Counted from the first letter of the stretch, positions 1 through 9,090 are shown. The stretch: 64,000 nt of DNA from Alkalihalobacillus trypoxylicola (GCF_001590785.1 NZ_LTAO01000036.1:788-64787), one strand, 5' to 3'. Made by a program: numbers and translations. The notes: generated from the sequence alone by a model not told the origin.

Positions 1-511
1 CAACACCAGGTATCTTTTCAATCTTAGGTAAAAGATCTTCTTCTACCGTATTCGTTAAATCTACAATATCTTCCGCAGAGCTACTGATGCTCAATGCTAC
101 GACTGGCATCATATTCATACTAATGGCCGTAATTTGTGGCTCTTGAGCTCCCTCTGGCAAAGTTACATTAGACAAAGCAGATTCCAATTGTCTCTTCTTT
201 TCATCCATATCAACTCCATAATCATATTCAACTTGGATACTTGCCATGTTCGAATACGAATTGGAGTAGACCGATTTTACATCCTCTAAGTTCTCTATCG
301 TTTTCTCTAGAGGTATCGAAACACCCTTCATAACCTCTTCTGGAGTTGCGCCCGGATAAACATCCATGACCATTAAATAGGGAAGCGAAATATCTGGAAG
401 TGTCTCCATTTTCATTCTTGTACTTGAATAAATCCCTGTAACAATGATAATGATGGTTAGTAACCAAACTGCGAGCTTGTTTTTTAGAACAAAATTGACT
501 AAACTTTGCAT
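1..511 (-). CDS. swrC: RND-family multidrug/lipopeptide exporter, N-terminal part (SwrC/YerP-like)
   Basis: The gene begins at ATG 511 and runs off the left edge, so only about 170 N-terminal residues are visible. The start reads MQSLVNFVLKNKLAVWLLT, followed by one long hydrophobic helix (residues about 13-29) and then the porter-domain segment LPDISLPYLMV and YPGATPEEV. This layout (short cytoplasmic lead, TM1, PD and YPGA motifs) is that of AcrB/SwrC-type proton-driven exporters of about 1,000 residues, which act in the cytoplasmic membrane. It diverges from a YerO-like TetR gene across a palindromic operator, the same arrangement as swrC/yerO in Bacillus subtilis. The substrate cannot be told from this part. 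The family is secure; the symbol rests on context. Confidence 0.86.
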   Translation of the reverse strand, partial: MQSLVNFVLKNKLAVWLLTIIIIVTGIYSSTRMKMETLPDISLPYLMVMDVYPGATPEEVMKGVSIPLEKTIENLEDVKSVYSNSYSNMASIQVEYDYGVDMDEKKRQLESALSNVTLPEGAQEPQITAISMNMMPVVALSISSSAEDIVDLTNTVEEDLLPKIEKIPGV

Positions 512-559
512 ATTACACCTACCCCTTATAATCTATATCTAAATCTAATTATTAATATT

Positions 560-577
560 AATGACCAACCGGTCATT
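560..577. promoter_or_regulatory. TetR-type operator between swrC and yerO-like gene
   Basis: AATGACCAACCGGTCATT is an inverted repeat: AATGACC and GGTCATT are perfect 7-bp arms around AACC. It lies 48 bp upstream of swrC and 43 bp upstream of the TetR gene, so one dimer could repress both. TetR-family operators of this length and TGACC...GGTCA form are common. Binding is inferred from position and symmetry. Confidence 0.75.
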
Positions 578-620
578 TGTCAAACAAAAAAGAATGTAAA
601 AAGGAGCGTGCAAAAAGCAG

Positions 621-1469
621 ATGGATAAGAAAAATTTGATTATAAAAAAAGCACTCAAGCTTTTTGCTGAAAGAGGAACAGAGGCAACATCCATTCAACA
701 AATTACCGATTATTGCGGGATATCCAAGGGAGCTTTTTACTTACATTTCAAATCAAAAGATGAGCTAATTATTAGTCTAATCGAACAGTTTTCTAAACAA
801 ATAATATACGATATTGACCAATCAGTCATAAATCATGCAAATTCTAAAGATGTACTTTATGTTTTTTACAAAACATCTCTACAATCTCTAGAAAAAAATA
901 TTTCCTTTACAAAGATATTTGTAAAAGAACAAAATCACACTTTTAACAATCAATTATTGAACATTATAAGCAAATTTGAACGGCTCATGAAAAAAAATAT
1001 TTATGATTTGTTAAATCAAGTTTATGGAACGAAAATCGAAAAAAATAAATACGATTTAACCTATTGTATGTATGGACTTATTACTATTTATTCAAAGCTT
1101 TTTTTAGTCTATAAAATTCCAGTTGACTTTGAAAAACTTGCTCATTCTTTAGTTGAGATGACAGATATTTTAGCTCACCATGTAAAAAACCCTTATTTAA
1201 ACTTTGATATTGACGAATTTATGAATACAAAATTTGAAGTAGATATTTCTAGTAAACAGCTGACTTATCTTATAGAGGAAGCATTAGATTCAATGAAATC
1301 AAATAAAGGTAGAGAAATCGAAGAAGAATCTTTACAGCTTTTACATAAGCATTTAAAGGGAGAGCAAACATTGGCGAATGCTATCATTAAAGGACTTTAT
1401 GAAAATATTCGTCAGCAACAGGAATACAAAGAATTATCATATTTATTGCGTATTTATTTTAATTTCTAA
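621..1469 (+). CDS. yerO: TetR/AcrR-family repressor (YerO-like)
   Basis: This 282-residue protein has an N-terminal TetR helix-turn-helix (residues about 3-48): KKALKLFAERGTEATSIQQI, then ISKGAFYLHFKSKDEL, the signature of the family. The rest is an all-helical ligand-binding and dimerisation domain. It is longer than the usual 190-210 residues, as YerO is. An AAGGAG ribosome binding site precedes the ATG. It is transcribed away from the RND exporter gene and shares the palindrome at 560-577, so it most likely represses the exporter and itself until a ligand binds. The ligand is unknown. Confidence 0.85.
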   Translation: MDKKNLIIKKALKLFAERGTEATSIQQITDYCGISKGAFYLHFKSKDELIISLIEQFSKQIIYDIDQSVINHANSKDVLYVFYKTSLQSLEKNISFTKIFVKEQNHTFNNQLLNIISKFERLMKKNIYDLLNQVYGTKIEKNKYDLTYCMYGLITIYSKLFLVYKIPVDFEKLAHSLVEMTDILAHHVKNPYLNFDIDEFMNTKFEVDISSKQLTYLIEEALDSMKSNKGREIEEESLQLLHKHLKGEQTLANAIIKGLYENIRQQQEYKELSYLLRIYFNF

Positions 1470-1518
1470 TCTCATCAACGAATGTTCTTATTGTATGTTA
1501 GATCTTCATAAAATAACC

Positions 1519-1566
1519 AAAAAAGCTGCTCAATAGGGTTCGTGAATTCCTAGCGAGCAGCTTAAT
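1519..1566 (-). terminator. Rho-independent terminator of sleL
   Basis: Read on the minus strand, AAGCTGCTC and GAGCAGCTT form a 9-bp perfect stem followed directly by a T run. It lies just past the sleL stop codon. Confidence 0.85.
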
Positions 1567-1572
1567 CTTTCA

Positions 1573-2865
1573 TTATGCTTGTTTATTAACGGTGAAATTT
1601 TCTTCTATCAGCAGCCAATTTTGTGGAAAGTCCCATCCTAATACCCAATAAAAAAAGCCTCTTAGTTGAAATTCCTTTATTAAATCAAATTTCGCTTGAA
1701 TACTTCTAGCATCCTCAAACCATACCTCATGTTGTTTCCCAGCTTCATCCCAATAATTAAAGTAAGGAGATTGAGCCTGTTCGTCAAATAATATTTCCGC
1801 CTGATACTTGAAAGCAAGTTCAATCGCATCTTGATGATCAATCGCTTTAGCCCTCGTTTCTCCTTGGACATAAGGAAGAGTCCAATCATACCCGTACAAA
1901 GGAATACCTAACATGATTTTATTACTAGGCATCACAGATGAAGCATATTCGACCACTCTTCTTACTTGGTTAATTGGAGCAACTGCCATTGGAGGTCCAC
2001 CCGTCCAACCCCATTCATAGGTCATTAAAAAAACAAAATCTACAATCTCTCCCTGAGTAGCATAGTCATGACCTTCATATAATACGCCTTGCATCCCTTC
2101 CATTGTTTGGGGTGCTAAAGCACTTGATAAATAAGCATTTTTTTCATCTAAACGAGTTCTAGCCTTTCGCAATAATTGATGATAAGGCTCTCGATTTTCC
2201 GCCCCTAAATATTCTAAATCAAAATCAATTCCAGCATAACCTTTTTCATCTAAAATCGATATCGCTTCATCCAATAATTTATTTTGCAAATCTTCACTTT
2301 GCAAAACAGTTGTAGCGATATCCGTATCAAATGCACCTTCTTTTAAATTTGTAATAACCATTAATGGTGCAACATTCTGATTTTTGGCAGCTTCAATAGT
2401 AGGCTGATCATTAATAGGGGTTAACGTTCCATCTGCATTTAATTCATAACTAAAAATCGTCACAAAAGTTAAATACTGCGCCACCTCAGATAATACTTGA
2501 GGTGAATTTTCACCAGTAATATTTAAATCTACATAAGCTGATACATCTACTACCGGCTTTTGTCTTGCTAAGGTTGGAATAAAGAGCGGATAACCAATTG
2601 GGATACTTTCATTCCCTCTTAGTTGATTAGCCCTCAAAATCGATTCTACCGTCACTTGATAATATTCGCTTACCTTCAAGAGTGTATCACCTTGTTTTAT
2701 TCTATGATAACGTCCTGAGGTAGGAATGATTAAAGCTTGCCCTACTACTAAAGCATTCGGATTTTGCAATTGATTTGCATCACTAATCATTTCTACGCTA
2801 ACTCCATACGAATTTGCTAGTTGCCAGATGCTATCTCCTCTTTTAACAACATGTATTTGCACCAT
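1573..2865 (-). CDS. sleL: Spore cortex N-acetylglucosaminidase, two LysM + GH18 (SleL/YaaH)
   Basis: The protein has 430 residues: LysM repeats at about 3-48 and 52-96, then a glycoside hydrolase 18 domain (about 104-430). The catalytic DxDxE motif is visible as GIDFDLEYL (D214, D216, E218 as proton donor). Length and order match SleL/YaaH, which hydrolyses muramic-lactam-containing cortex peptidoglycan during germination. There is no signal peptide; in this family LysM directs the enzyme to the forming spore. The ATG at 2865 sits close to its GAGGAG ribosome binding site, and the following in-frame GTG (2862) has slightly better spacing. Mother-cell sigma-E control is expected from the family, but I could not identify a convincing promoter. 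Confidence 0.9.
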   Translation of the reverse strand: MVQIHVVKRGDSIWQLANSYGVSVEMISDANQLQNPNALVVGQALIIPTSGRYHRIKQGDTLLKVSEYYQVTVESILRANQLRGNESIPIGYPLFIPTLARQKPVVDVSAYVDLNITGENSPQVLSEVAQYLTFVTIFSYELNADGTLTPINDQPTIEAAKNQNVAPLMVITNLKEGAFDTDIATTVLQSEDLQNKLLDEAISILDEKGYAGIDFDLEYLGAENREPYHQLLRKARTRLDEKNAYLSSALAPQTMEGMQGVLYEGHDYATQGEIVDFVFLMTYEWGWTGGPPMAVAPINQVRRVVEYASSVMPSNKIMLGIPLYGYDWTLPYVQGETRAKAIDHQDAIELAFKYQAEILFDEQAQSPYFNYWDEAGKQHEVWFEDARSIQAKFDLIKEFQLRGFFYWVLGWDFPQNWLLIEENFTVNKQA

Positions 2866-3144
2866 CTCACTCCTCTTCGGTTTTCCATATCTCCTTTAGC
2901 CTATGTATAAGCCTAGCCACATGTGCATAATGTTATATTTGAGTAACTGATCATTACTCTTTATTGAACACTTCAAAAAACTCCTACAGGCTTTGACAGA
3001 GCGAGATACAATCCCTATTACGATCCAATTAAGGGGATTTACCCCAAAAAGAGTGATAAAGTTGGGTATAAAATACGAAAATGACTATAATAATCTCAAA
3101 CTGAACTTTTGAATTCCACTTTCAAAGCTTCCTAAGGAAATAAA

Positions 3145-3978
3145 TTACCCTTTTACTCCTCCTACCGATAAACCAGAAATAAAATATCGTTGGAAAAATA
3201 AAAACAAAATAATAACAGGCAATACAGTCATAACTGAACCAACTATCAATACGTCATAATTATTTCCATACGGAGTAAGCAAGGTAGCTAAACCTATTGG
3301 TAAGGTAAACATGTCATTAGAACGTAAAACAACTAAAGGCCATAAAAAATTGTTCCAACTTCCTAGCCCTTGTAAAATAGCCATCGCTGCAAAGGAGGGG
3401 AGCATTAAAGGGGCCATTATCTTAAAGAAAATCCCATATTCATTACAACCATCCATTCGAGCTGCCTCCATGATTTCCTTAGGCAATCCTAGCGCATATT
3501 GTCTAAAGAAAAACACAGCAATGGGGGCGACAACCATAGGCAATATGACCGCTGTATAGGTATCGATTAGCCTTAAAGTAGTCATAAGCTGGTAAAGTGG
3601 AAGCATTAATATTTCAAAAGGAACCATTAAGATTAGTAAAACTAAAATAAAAATGAGTTGGCGCCCCTTAAAATGATAAACAGCAAGAGCGTAGCCTACC
3701 ATGGATGAAAAAAATAAAGAAAGAACAATAACAAGAATTGAAATTAGTAAGCTATTCCCATACCATGTCCAATAATTTCCTGCTTGAGTGAATATATGTT
3801 GATAATTGGAAAAACTTAATGATTCTAGCGGTATAAATAAAGTTATTCCATTTCTCATTAAGTCTGATGAAGGTCGAAAAGATGAAACGATTAAAGAAAT
3901 CAAAGGAAACATTGCTACAAACCCAATAAAAGCCATTATTAAACTCATCAGGATTACTAAAATTTTATTCTTCTTCAT
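3145..3978 (-). CDS. Carbohydrate ABC transporter permease, MalG type (importer 1)
   Basis: This inner-membrane protein of about 277 residues has six predicted helices and the EAA loop EIMEAARMDGCNEYGIFFKIMAPL, which docks the ATPase, as in MalG/AraQ CUT1 permeases. The reading frame is open to 4005, but AAGGAGG lies 9 nt before the ATG at 3978 (MKKNKILVI), so I place the start there, 4 nt after the upstream permease stop codon. It is the last gene of an SBP-permease-permease operon. No ATPase gene is linked, so the ATPase must come from elsewhere. Substrate unknown. Confidence 0.88.
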   Translation of the reverse strand: MKKNKILVILMSLIMAFIGFVAMFPLISLIVSSFRPSSDLMRNGITLFIPLESLSFSNYQHIFTQAGNYWTWYGNSLLISILVIVLSLFFSSMVGYALAVYHFKGRQLIFILVLLILMVPFEILMLPLYQLMTTLRLIDTYTAVILPMVVAPIAVFFFRQYALGLPKEIMEAARMDGCNEYGIFFKIMAPLMLPSFAAMAILQGLGSWNNFLWPLVVLRSNDMFTLPIGLATLLTPYGNNYDVLIVGSVMTVLPVIILFLFFQRYFISGLSVGGVKG

Positions 3979-3982
3979 CTCC

Positions 3983-4909
3983 TCAGTCCTCCTTCTTGAG
4001 CGCACCGAAAAACTTTAATTGAACGATGCTAACCATAAAAATAATACTCATTAAAACCACACCTACAGCAGAGCCAAATCCTAAATTGTTCATTTGAAAG
4101 CCTTGCTGATAAATATACCCTACGATTGTTAGTCCGATATTTCCAGGAGATGAATTTTCCCAAAATACAAAACTTTCTTCATACATTCTAAAACCATTAA
4201 TAATAGTTAGAGTGGTAACGTATAAAGTTACTGGTTTTAACAAAGGTAAAGTAATATGGTAGAACCTTTGAAAAATACCGGCACCATCTATTTCAGCTAC
4301 TTCATAAAGCTCTTTAGGTATATTAGCTAACCCAGCCATAAAATAAATGATATTTACGCCAATCCACCTCCAAGAAGCTAATAAAACCATTAAAAACATA
4401 CCCGAAACTGCACCATACCTCCATTGCACTGGGTCAAACCCTAATAAACCAATAATTGTATTTGCTATTGCGGTATCGGATTCACCAAACATTAAACGGA
4501 ATACGACCCCTGCTACGATGACGGAAGTCAGAGCAGGAATGAAAAGCGCAGCTCGAAATATGGAGGATAACTTTATAAAGGAGGATTTTAATAGAATAGC
4601 AAGAAAAATAGGAATCGCTACTAAAATGACTGTCGTTAATAGTACATATACCGAGGTGTTAAACAAAGCCCTAAAAAAAGTCGGATTCAAAATACGCTCA
4701 TAATTAGTAAAGCCAATGTATGAATTTTGACCAGGCAATATACTTTGAAAACTCATTGAAACACCATTTAATAATGGATATAAAAATAGCAATAAAAACG
4801 AAAGGATAAAAGGTGATACAAACACATATGGAGCGAATTTTTTCGATTGAACGATTCTTTTCCATCGTTTTTGTTTAGATGGATTTTTTTTATCTACTAC
4901 AGACTCCAT
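3983..4909 (-). CDS. Carbohydrate ABC transporter permease, MalF type (importer 1)
   Basis: This CUT1 permease of about 308 residues has a charged N-terminus, then six helices starting at FAPYVFVSPFILSFLLLFLYPLL, and the EAA loop ELYEVAEIDGAGIFQRFYHITLPLLKP. The frame is open upstream to 4966. The ATG at 4909 (MESVVDKK) follows GTGAGG at normal spacing, while the upstream ATGs sit almost on top of an AAAGGAG, so either start is possible and I prefer 4909. It pairs with the downstream MalG-type permease to form the membrane channel. Confidence 0.85.
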   Translation of the reverse strand: MESVVDKKNPSKQKRWKRIVQSKKFAPYVFVSPFILSFLLLFLYPLLNGVSMSFQSILPGQNSYIGFTNYERILNPTFFRALFNTSVYVLLTTVILVAIPIFLAILLKSSFIKLSSIFRAALFIPALTSVIVAGVVFRLMFGESDTAIANTIIGLLGFDPVQWRYGAVSGMFLMVLLASWRWIGVNIIYFMAGLANIPKELYEVAEIDGAGIFQRFYHITLPLLKPVTLYVTTLTIINGFRMYEESFVFWENSSPGNIGLTIVGYIYQQGFQMNNLGFGSAVGVVLMSIIFMVSIVQLKFFGALKKED

Positions 4910-4981
4910 TGTAAATTCCTCACTTCCTAGACTAATTAAAGGAGTAAGATAAACTGACGCCATCATACTCCTTTCTCAATT

Positions 4982-6304
4982 TTATTGATTTCGTATTTCA
5001 TCTGCTGCTAAACGAAGGGCTTCTTCTGCTGATTGAGATTGAGCTCTCAATACATTGTTAAAAACAGTTGTCGTCAGCAGTTGCTGTGCTATTGGATTTT
5101 TCTCTGTAATATTAATAGAATTTATTTCATCTCTCACATCTAAAAGAGTGTCAAAAATATCGTCACCGAAGTATTCATAGTATTTATTACTTTCTCTTAT
5201 TTGTTCACTATCCCATATTTTCCACATTGGAGGATCAAACCCCATAATCTCCCAAAGAGCAAGGTTCCCTTCTTCAGATAACTTCGCGTAAGCTAAAAAA
5301 TCTTTTGCTAATTGAGGATGCTCTGTTTGATTCGTAACAACAGTTCCAGTACCTCCAGCTCCTGCCGAGCGATTCCCACCTTCTGTCCAGCTTGGCATTG
5401 GTCTAATAACCATTTTCCCTTTTAAATCTTCCATATAATCTGTGAATCTTCCCATATACCACATTGGCATGATTACAGATGCTGCGCCCCCATCATTCAT
5501 AAAACCATAATATTCTTCAGAGTGATGTCCTCCTCCTGGAGCTATCTCGCCAATTTCATCTTTATATATTAAATCTGAAAGAAAATCTAATGTTTTAATA
5601 TTTATTTCGTTATCTAAAATAACTTCTCCAGTTTCATCAAAAAAATCAGATTCTTGTTGGGCTAATAATGGCCAATATGACCAATAATCCTCCGTTTCTA
5701 TCGTAAGCATTGGAGTACCTGTTTTCTCTAATACTATTTTACCTGCCTCTACATAGTCATCCCAAGTAACAATAGATTCAATATCAACTCCTGCTTCATC
5801 CATAATTTCCTTATTGTAATAAGCTACGGTTGCTCCGACATGTGTAGGAATGCCGTAATAAATTCCATCCTTAGAATAAATATCAAAACGAGATTGGATA
5901 AAATCATCTAATACAGGCTCTACATAGTCATTCATCGGTAAAATTTGCGGTTCTCCTTGTAAATAATTTGGGAATCTACCAAGTTCAATATCCGCAATAT
6001 CAGGTGCTCCTGTCCCTGATTGCAAAGCCAACAGAAGATTGTTATGCATATTATCATAAGGATACGTCTCCGCTGTTAATGTAATTGGATTATCTGGAAA
6101 TTCTTCATTCCATCTAATTACCGCGTCTTCATAAATTCTCATATGCAGCTCATTAAAAGTCCAAAAGGTAAGCTCTGTTGCCCCTTCTATATCTTCCCCT
6201 ATTACCTTTGTTTCATCTGCATCTCCCTCAGAATCTGAACTACATCCCATTGCAAGAAATAAAAATAAAGAGATCATTAAGCTAGAACTAAATATACGCT
6301 TCAT
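4982..6304 (-). CDS. Extracellular sugar-binding lipoprotein (importer 1)
   Basis: This 440-residue family 1 solute-binding protein has a type II signal peptide, MKRIFSSSLMISLFLFLAMGC, with lipobox LAMGC and lipidated C21. The mature part has typical SBP_bac_1 motifs: LTFWTFNELH near the start, GAPDIADIELGRFP, YYGIPTHVGATVAYYNKEI and a C-terminal DPPMWKIWDS segment. It is the first gene of the importer operon, with a cre-like site upstream, so the operon is probably under carbon catabolite control. No linked hydrolase identifies the sugar. It faces the endonuclease Q gene divergently. Confidence 0.88.
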   Translation of the reverse strand: MKRIFSSSLMISLFLFLAMGCSSDSEGDADETKVIGEDIEGATELTFWTFNELHMRIYEDAVIRWNEEFPDNPITLTAETYPYDNMHNNLLLALQSGTGAPDIADIELGRFPNYLQGEPQILPMNDYVEPVLDDFIQSRFDIYSKDGIYYGIPTHVGATVAYYNKEIMDEAGVDIESIVTWDDYVEAGKIVLEKTGTPMLTIETEDYWSYWPLLAQQESDFFDETGEVILDNEINIKTLDFLSDLIYKDEIGEIAPGGGHHSEEYYGFMNDGGAASVIMPMWYMGRFTDYMEDLKGKMVIRPMPSWTEGGNRSAGAGGTGTVVTNQTEHPQLAKDFLAYAKLSEEGNLALWEIMGFDPPMWKIWDSEQIRESNKYYEYFGDDIFDTLLDVRDEINSINITEKNPIAQQLLTTTVFNNVLRAQSQSAEEALRLAADEIRNQ

Positions 6305-6422
6305 TTAAATCCTCCTCACAAGTTTTTTAAAACCCAAAGAGTCTTCCTATTTAACTTCCTTAATAAAAACACTAATAAGTATGTATATTTAAAAAGGATT
6401 GAGTATTTTATACATCTTACTA

Positions 6423-6437
6423 TGACAACGCTTACTT
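6423..6437 (-). promoter_or_regulatory. cre-like CcpA site upstream of importer 1
   Basis: On the minus strand the sequence reads AAGTAAGCGTTGTCA. It matches the cre consensus WTGNAANCGNWNNCW at all positions but one. It lies about 120 bp upstream of the solute-binding protein gene. CcpA control is inferred. Confidence 0.55.
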
Positions 6438-6572
6438 TATTACAAGTTATCCTAATTCATGATAATAAAGTTAATTAATTTATGTATTTTATATCCAGTG
6501 AATTTTTTCTATCTATTTGATAGGGTTATACTAAAGAAAATATCTTTCAAAATTTATTGAAAAGGAGTCACA

Positions 6573-7739
6573 ATGAAGACATACTTCGCAGATTTTCATA
6601 TCCATATTGGAAGAACAAACTCTGGTCGCCCAGTTAAAATAACTGCCTCGCCTTCCCTCACACTGGAAAATATTCTGTATGAAGCTAGTCAAGAGAAGGG
6701 CATTGATATAGTCGGTGTCATCGACTGCCATGTTCCTGAAGTTCTTGATACATTATCACAATTAATAAAATCTGGGACATGCTTAGAGCTTGATGAGGGC
6801 GGAATTCGTTTTTTAGATACTACATTGCTTCTTGGCTCAGAAATAGAAATTTACGACGATACATGTTCAGGACCTATACATGTCCTTATTTTTCTGCCAA
6901 CACTAGAAGCTATGAAGCAATTTTCAGATTGGTTAAAACCGAGAATGAAAAATCGCACTTTAAGCTCACAGAGAATTTATGAGTCAGGCATTCAACTTCA
7001 ACAGAAAGTCAAAGAATTAAATGGGTTATTTATCCCAGCTCATATTTTTACTCCCTTTAAAAGCCTGTACGGAAAAGGTGTAAAGCATTCTTTAAAAGAA
7101 GTTTTCGATCCTACCCTGATAGACGCCGTTGAACTAGGTTTAAGCTCAGATACCGAAATGGTGAAACAGATTAAAGAATTAAACTCATATACGTTTTTAA
7201 CTAATTCAGATGCACATTCTTTAGCCAAAATAGGAAGAGAATATCAAAAGCTTTGTTTAAAAGATGCGAGCTTTAAAGAAGTGAAATTAGCATTGTCCAA
7301 TCAAAAAGGACGTTATATAAAAGAAAATTACGGGCTAAATCCAAAATTAGGGAAATATTATCTTTCTACCTGTGAAAACTGCTCCCAAACGATTAACATT
7401 AATCATTTTGAAAAATGCTCTGTTTGCGAGCATCCACGATATGTTAAAGGAGTTAGGGATCGATTAACTGAGTTAGAAAAAGACCCTTCACTAACCGTCG
7501 AACGCCCTCCTTATATTCATCAAGTACCGCTAGAATATATACCTGGGCTTGGGCCGAAAACGTTAGAAAAGCTTAAAGACCACTTCAAAACAGAGATGGA
7601 TATTCTCCATCATGTTAGCTTGGAGGCATTTGACCAGGTCATATCACCTAAAATCAGTAACTACATTATTCAAGCCAGAAAAGGAATGCTTCAGGTAAAG
7701 GAAGGAGGAGGAGGTAGCTATGGAAAAATAAAATCCTAA
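6573..7739 (+). CDS. Endonuclease Q-like PHP-domain DNA repair nuclease
   Basis: The 388-residue protein matches the EndoQ family (known in Thermococcales and a few bacilli), which nicks DNA 5' of deaminated bases such as uracil and hypoxanthine. Visible parts are an N-terminal PHP metal site (ADFHIHIGRT, with H9 and H11), AHIFTPFKSLYGKG in the middle, NSDAHS (D213, H215), a Cys4 zinc finger (C267, C270, C282, C285) and a helical C-terminus with YIPGLGPKTLEKLK, a helix-hairpin-helix-like segment. An AAAGGAG ribosome binding site precedes the ATG. It stands alone between two minus-strand operons. The domain call is firm; the exact substrate is inferred from the family. Confidence 0.8.
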   Translation: MKTYFADFHIHIGRTNSGRPVKITASPSLTLENILYEASQEKGIDIVGVIDCHVPEVLDTLSQLIKSGTCLELDEGGIRFLDTTLLLGSEIEIYDDTCSGPIHVLIFLPTLEAMKQFSDWLKPRMKNRTLSSQRIYESGIQLQQKVKELNGLFIPAHIFTPFKSLYGKGVKHSLKEVFDPTLIDAVELGLSSDTEMVKQIKELNSYTFLTNSDAHSLAKIGREYQKLCLKDASFKEVKLALSNQKGRYIKENYGLNPKLGKYYLSTCENCSQTININHFEKCSVCEHPRYVKGVRDRLTELEKDPSLTVERPPYIHQVPLEYIPGLGPKTLEKLKDHFKTEMDILHHVSLEAFDQVISPKISNYIIQARKGMLQVKEGGGGSYGKIKS

Positions 7740-7826
7740 TACTAAAATGATCGTGCACCAATTAGACGGATGCTCATATGATAACTATAACTCTCTAGCT
7801 CTCATGACTTACTTATGAATAAAATA

Positions 7827-7860
7827 ATGCCCCCGACCTTAACAAAGTCGGGAGCATTGA
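7827..7860 (-). terminator. Terminator of the ykvA-meeY operon
   Basis: On the minus strand GCTCCCGAC and GTCGGGGGC form a GC-rich stem with a TTTGTTAAG loop, followed by ATTATTTTATT. It sits 13 nt beyond the meeY stop codon. Confidence 0.85.
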
Positions 7861-7872
7861 TACTTATTTTTA

Positions 7873-8700
7873 TTATAATTGTTTTTCTTTTATTTTATTT
7901 TCCTCTTCTAATTCTTCATCAAGCACTTCTTGTACTTCTTGCTTTGCATTCGGATCTTCTTTTGAAAGAAACCAACCACCTAGAGCTATCAACACAAGAA
8001 CGATGTAGAAGAATAGCTTCCATCCAGTTGAATGAGCAAAATCTTCTGGAATAATCGCCAAATCTGGATGTGATAAAGTGAGAACCATTAATTTAACCCC
8101 AACCCATCCTACTATTAAAAAGGCAGCTATCTCTAGACCAGGTTTTGCGTGAAGAATTTTAACGAACCATGTAGCTGCAAATCGCATAATAATAACACCA
8201 ATTAAACCACCTGTTAGAATAACGAAAAATTGTCCAGCATCCATTCCCCCAATTGTACCCAAACCAGTTGCCGGAAGTGCGATAGCTAATGCTACTGCAG
8301 CCAAAATTGAATCGACGGCAAAAGCAATATCAGCTACCTCTACTTTTAATACGGTTAACCAAAAACCAGATTTTCTTTTCGGTTTTTTATTATCTTTATC
8401 TATCCTATTTTTAAATACCACTTTTCTTATAATATGATTTAATGCAATTAGAAGTAAATATAAACCACCTATCGCTTGCACCTGCCATACATCTACTAAG
8501 AATGAAATGGCAAATAAGGAAGCAAATCTAAAGATAAAGGCCCCTGCTAATCCATAAAACAAAGCTTTTTTTCGTTCCTTTTCAGGTAAATGCTTGACCA
8601 TAATCGCTAGAACTAAAGCATTATCTGCCGCTAAAATCCCCTCTAAAATAATTAAAATAAGCAATACCCAACCGTATTCTGCTATTAATGAAAAATCCAT
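7873..8700 (-). CDS. meeY: TerC-family manganese exporter (MeeY/YkoY-like)
   Basis: This 275-residue TerC-family membrane protein has about seven helices and the two conserved acidic intramembrane motifs: EGILAADNALVLAIMVKHLP in the first helix and VEVADIAFAVDSILAAVALA in the middle. TerC proteins such as MeeF and MeeY export Mn2+ in bacilli, possibly supplying secreted enzymes. Upstream, past a small ykvA-like gene, lies a yybP-ykoY manganese riboswitch with a terminator, as for ykoY in B. subtilis. That supports Mn-induced expression and the MeeY/YkoY assignment over the YceF paralogue. The acidic tail is unremarkable. Confidence 0.86.
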   Translation of the reverse strand: MDFSLIAEYGWVLLILIILEGILAADNALVLAIMVKHLPEKERKKALFYGLAGAFIFRFASLFAISFLVDVWQVQAIGGLYLLLIALNHIIRKVVFKNRIDKDNKKPKRKSGFWLTVLKVEVADIAFAVDSILAAVALAIALPATGLGTIGGMDAGQFFVILTGGLIGVIIMRFAATWFVKILHAKPGLEIAAFLIVGWVGVKLMVLTLSHPDLAIIPEDFAHSTGWKLFFYIVLVLIALGGWFLSKEDPNAKQEVQEVLDEELEEENKIKEKQL

Positions 8701-8730
8701 CGATAAATGACTCCTCTCACTTTAACCAAA

Positions 8731-9003
8731 TTACTTTATTATTTTCTTTTTATGTTTTGCTTTTGTCTCATGAATCATTCGGTCAAGTAAAAAACCGATT
8801 ATGACTACATCATCCAAATATCCAAATCCAGGAATAAAATCTGGAATTAAATCAGCGGGTAATAAAAAATATCCAATAATCCCTAAAGAGTAAAACCATT
8901 TACGGCGATTACTGACTTCCTTTGAGCGATAAAATTGAAATAATACAGGAAACGATCGCCAAAAAGTAAAAATAAATGCCGCTCTCTTAAAAATTCTTTT
9001 CAC
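8731..9003 (-). CDS. YkvA-family (DUF1232) small membrane protein
   Basis: The protein has 90 residues with the DUF1232 core: KWFYSLGIIGYFLLPADLIPDFIPGFGYLDDVVIIGFLLDRMI. This family has one or two short membrane segments around the LLPxDLIPDxIPxxGxxDD motif, and its function is unknown. It is the first gene after the manganese riboswitch, 30 bp before meeY, so it is expected to be induced with the exporter. A helper role in Mn handling is inference only. Confidence 0.85.
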   Translation of the reverse strand: MKRIFKRAAFIFTFWRSFPVLFQFYRSKEVSNRRKWFYSLGIIGYFLLPADLIPDFIPGFGYLDDVVIIGFLLDRMIHETKAKHKKKIIK

Positions 9004-9060
9004 AAGTTTTACTCCTTTCTACCTGTATTTACTAATCGGGGAGTGCCTCCTTTCTCAACT

Positions 9061-9090
9061 AAAAAAACCTTCACCGAATGGCGAAGGTTT
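9061..9090 (-). terminator. Riboswitch-controlled terminator before ykvA-meeY
   Basis: The minus strand has arms AAACCTTC (9090-9083) and GAAGGTTT (9072-9065), extended by GCC/GGTG, and seven T residues directly after. It lies between the manganese aptamer and the first gene, the expected place for the expression platform. Confidence 0.88.
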
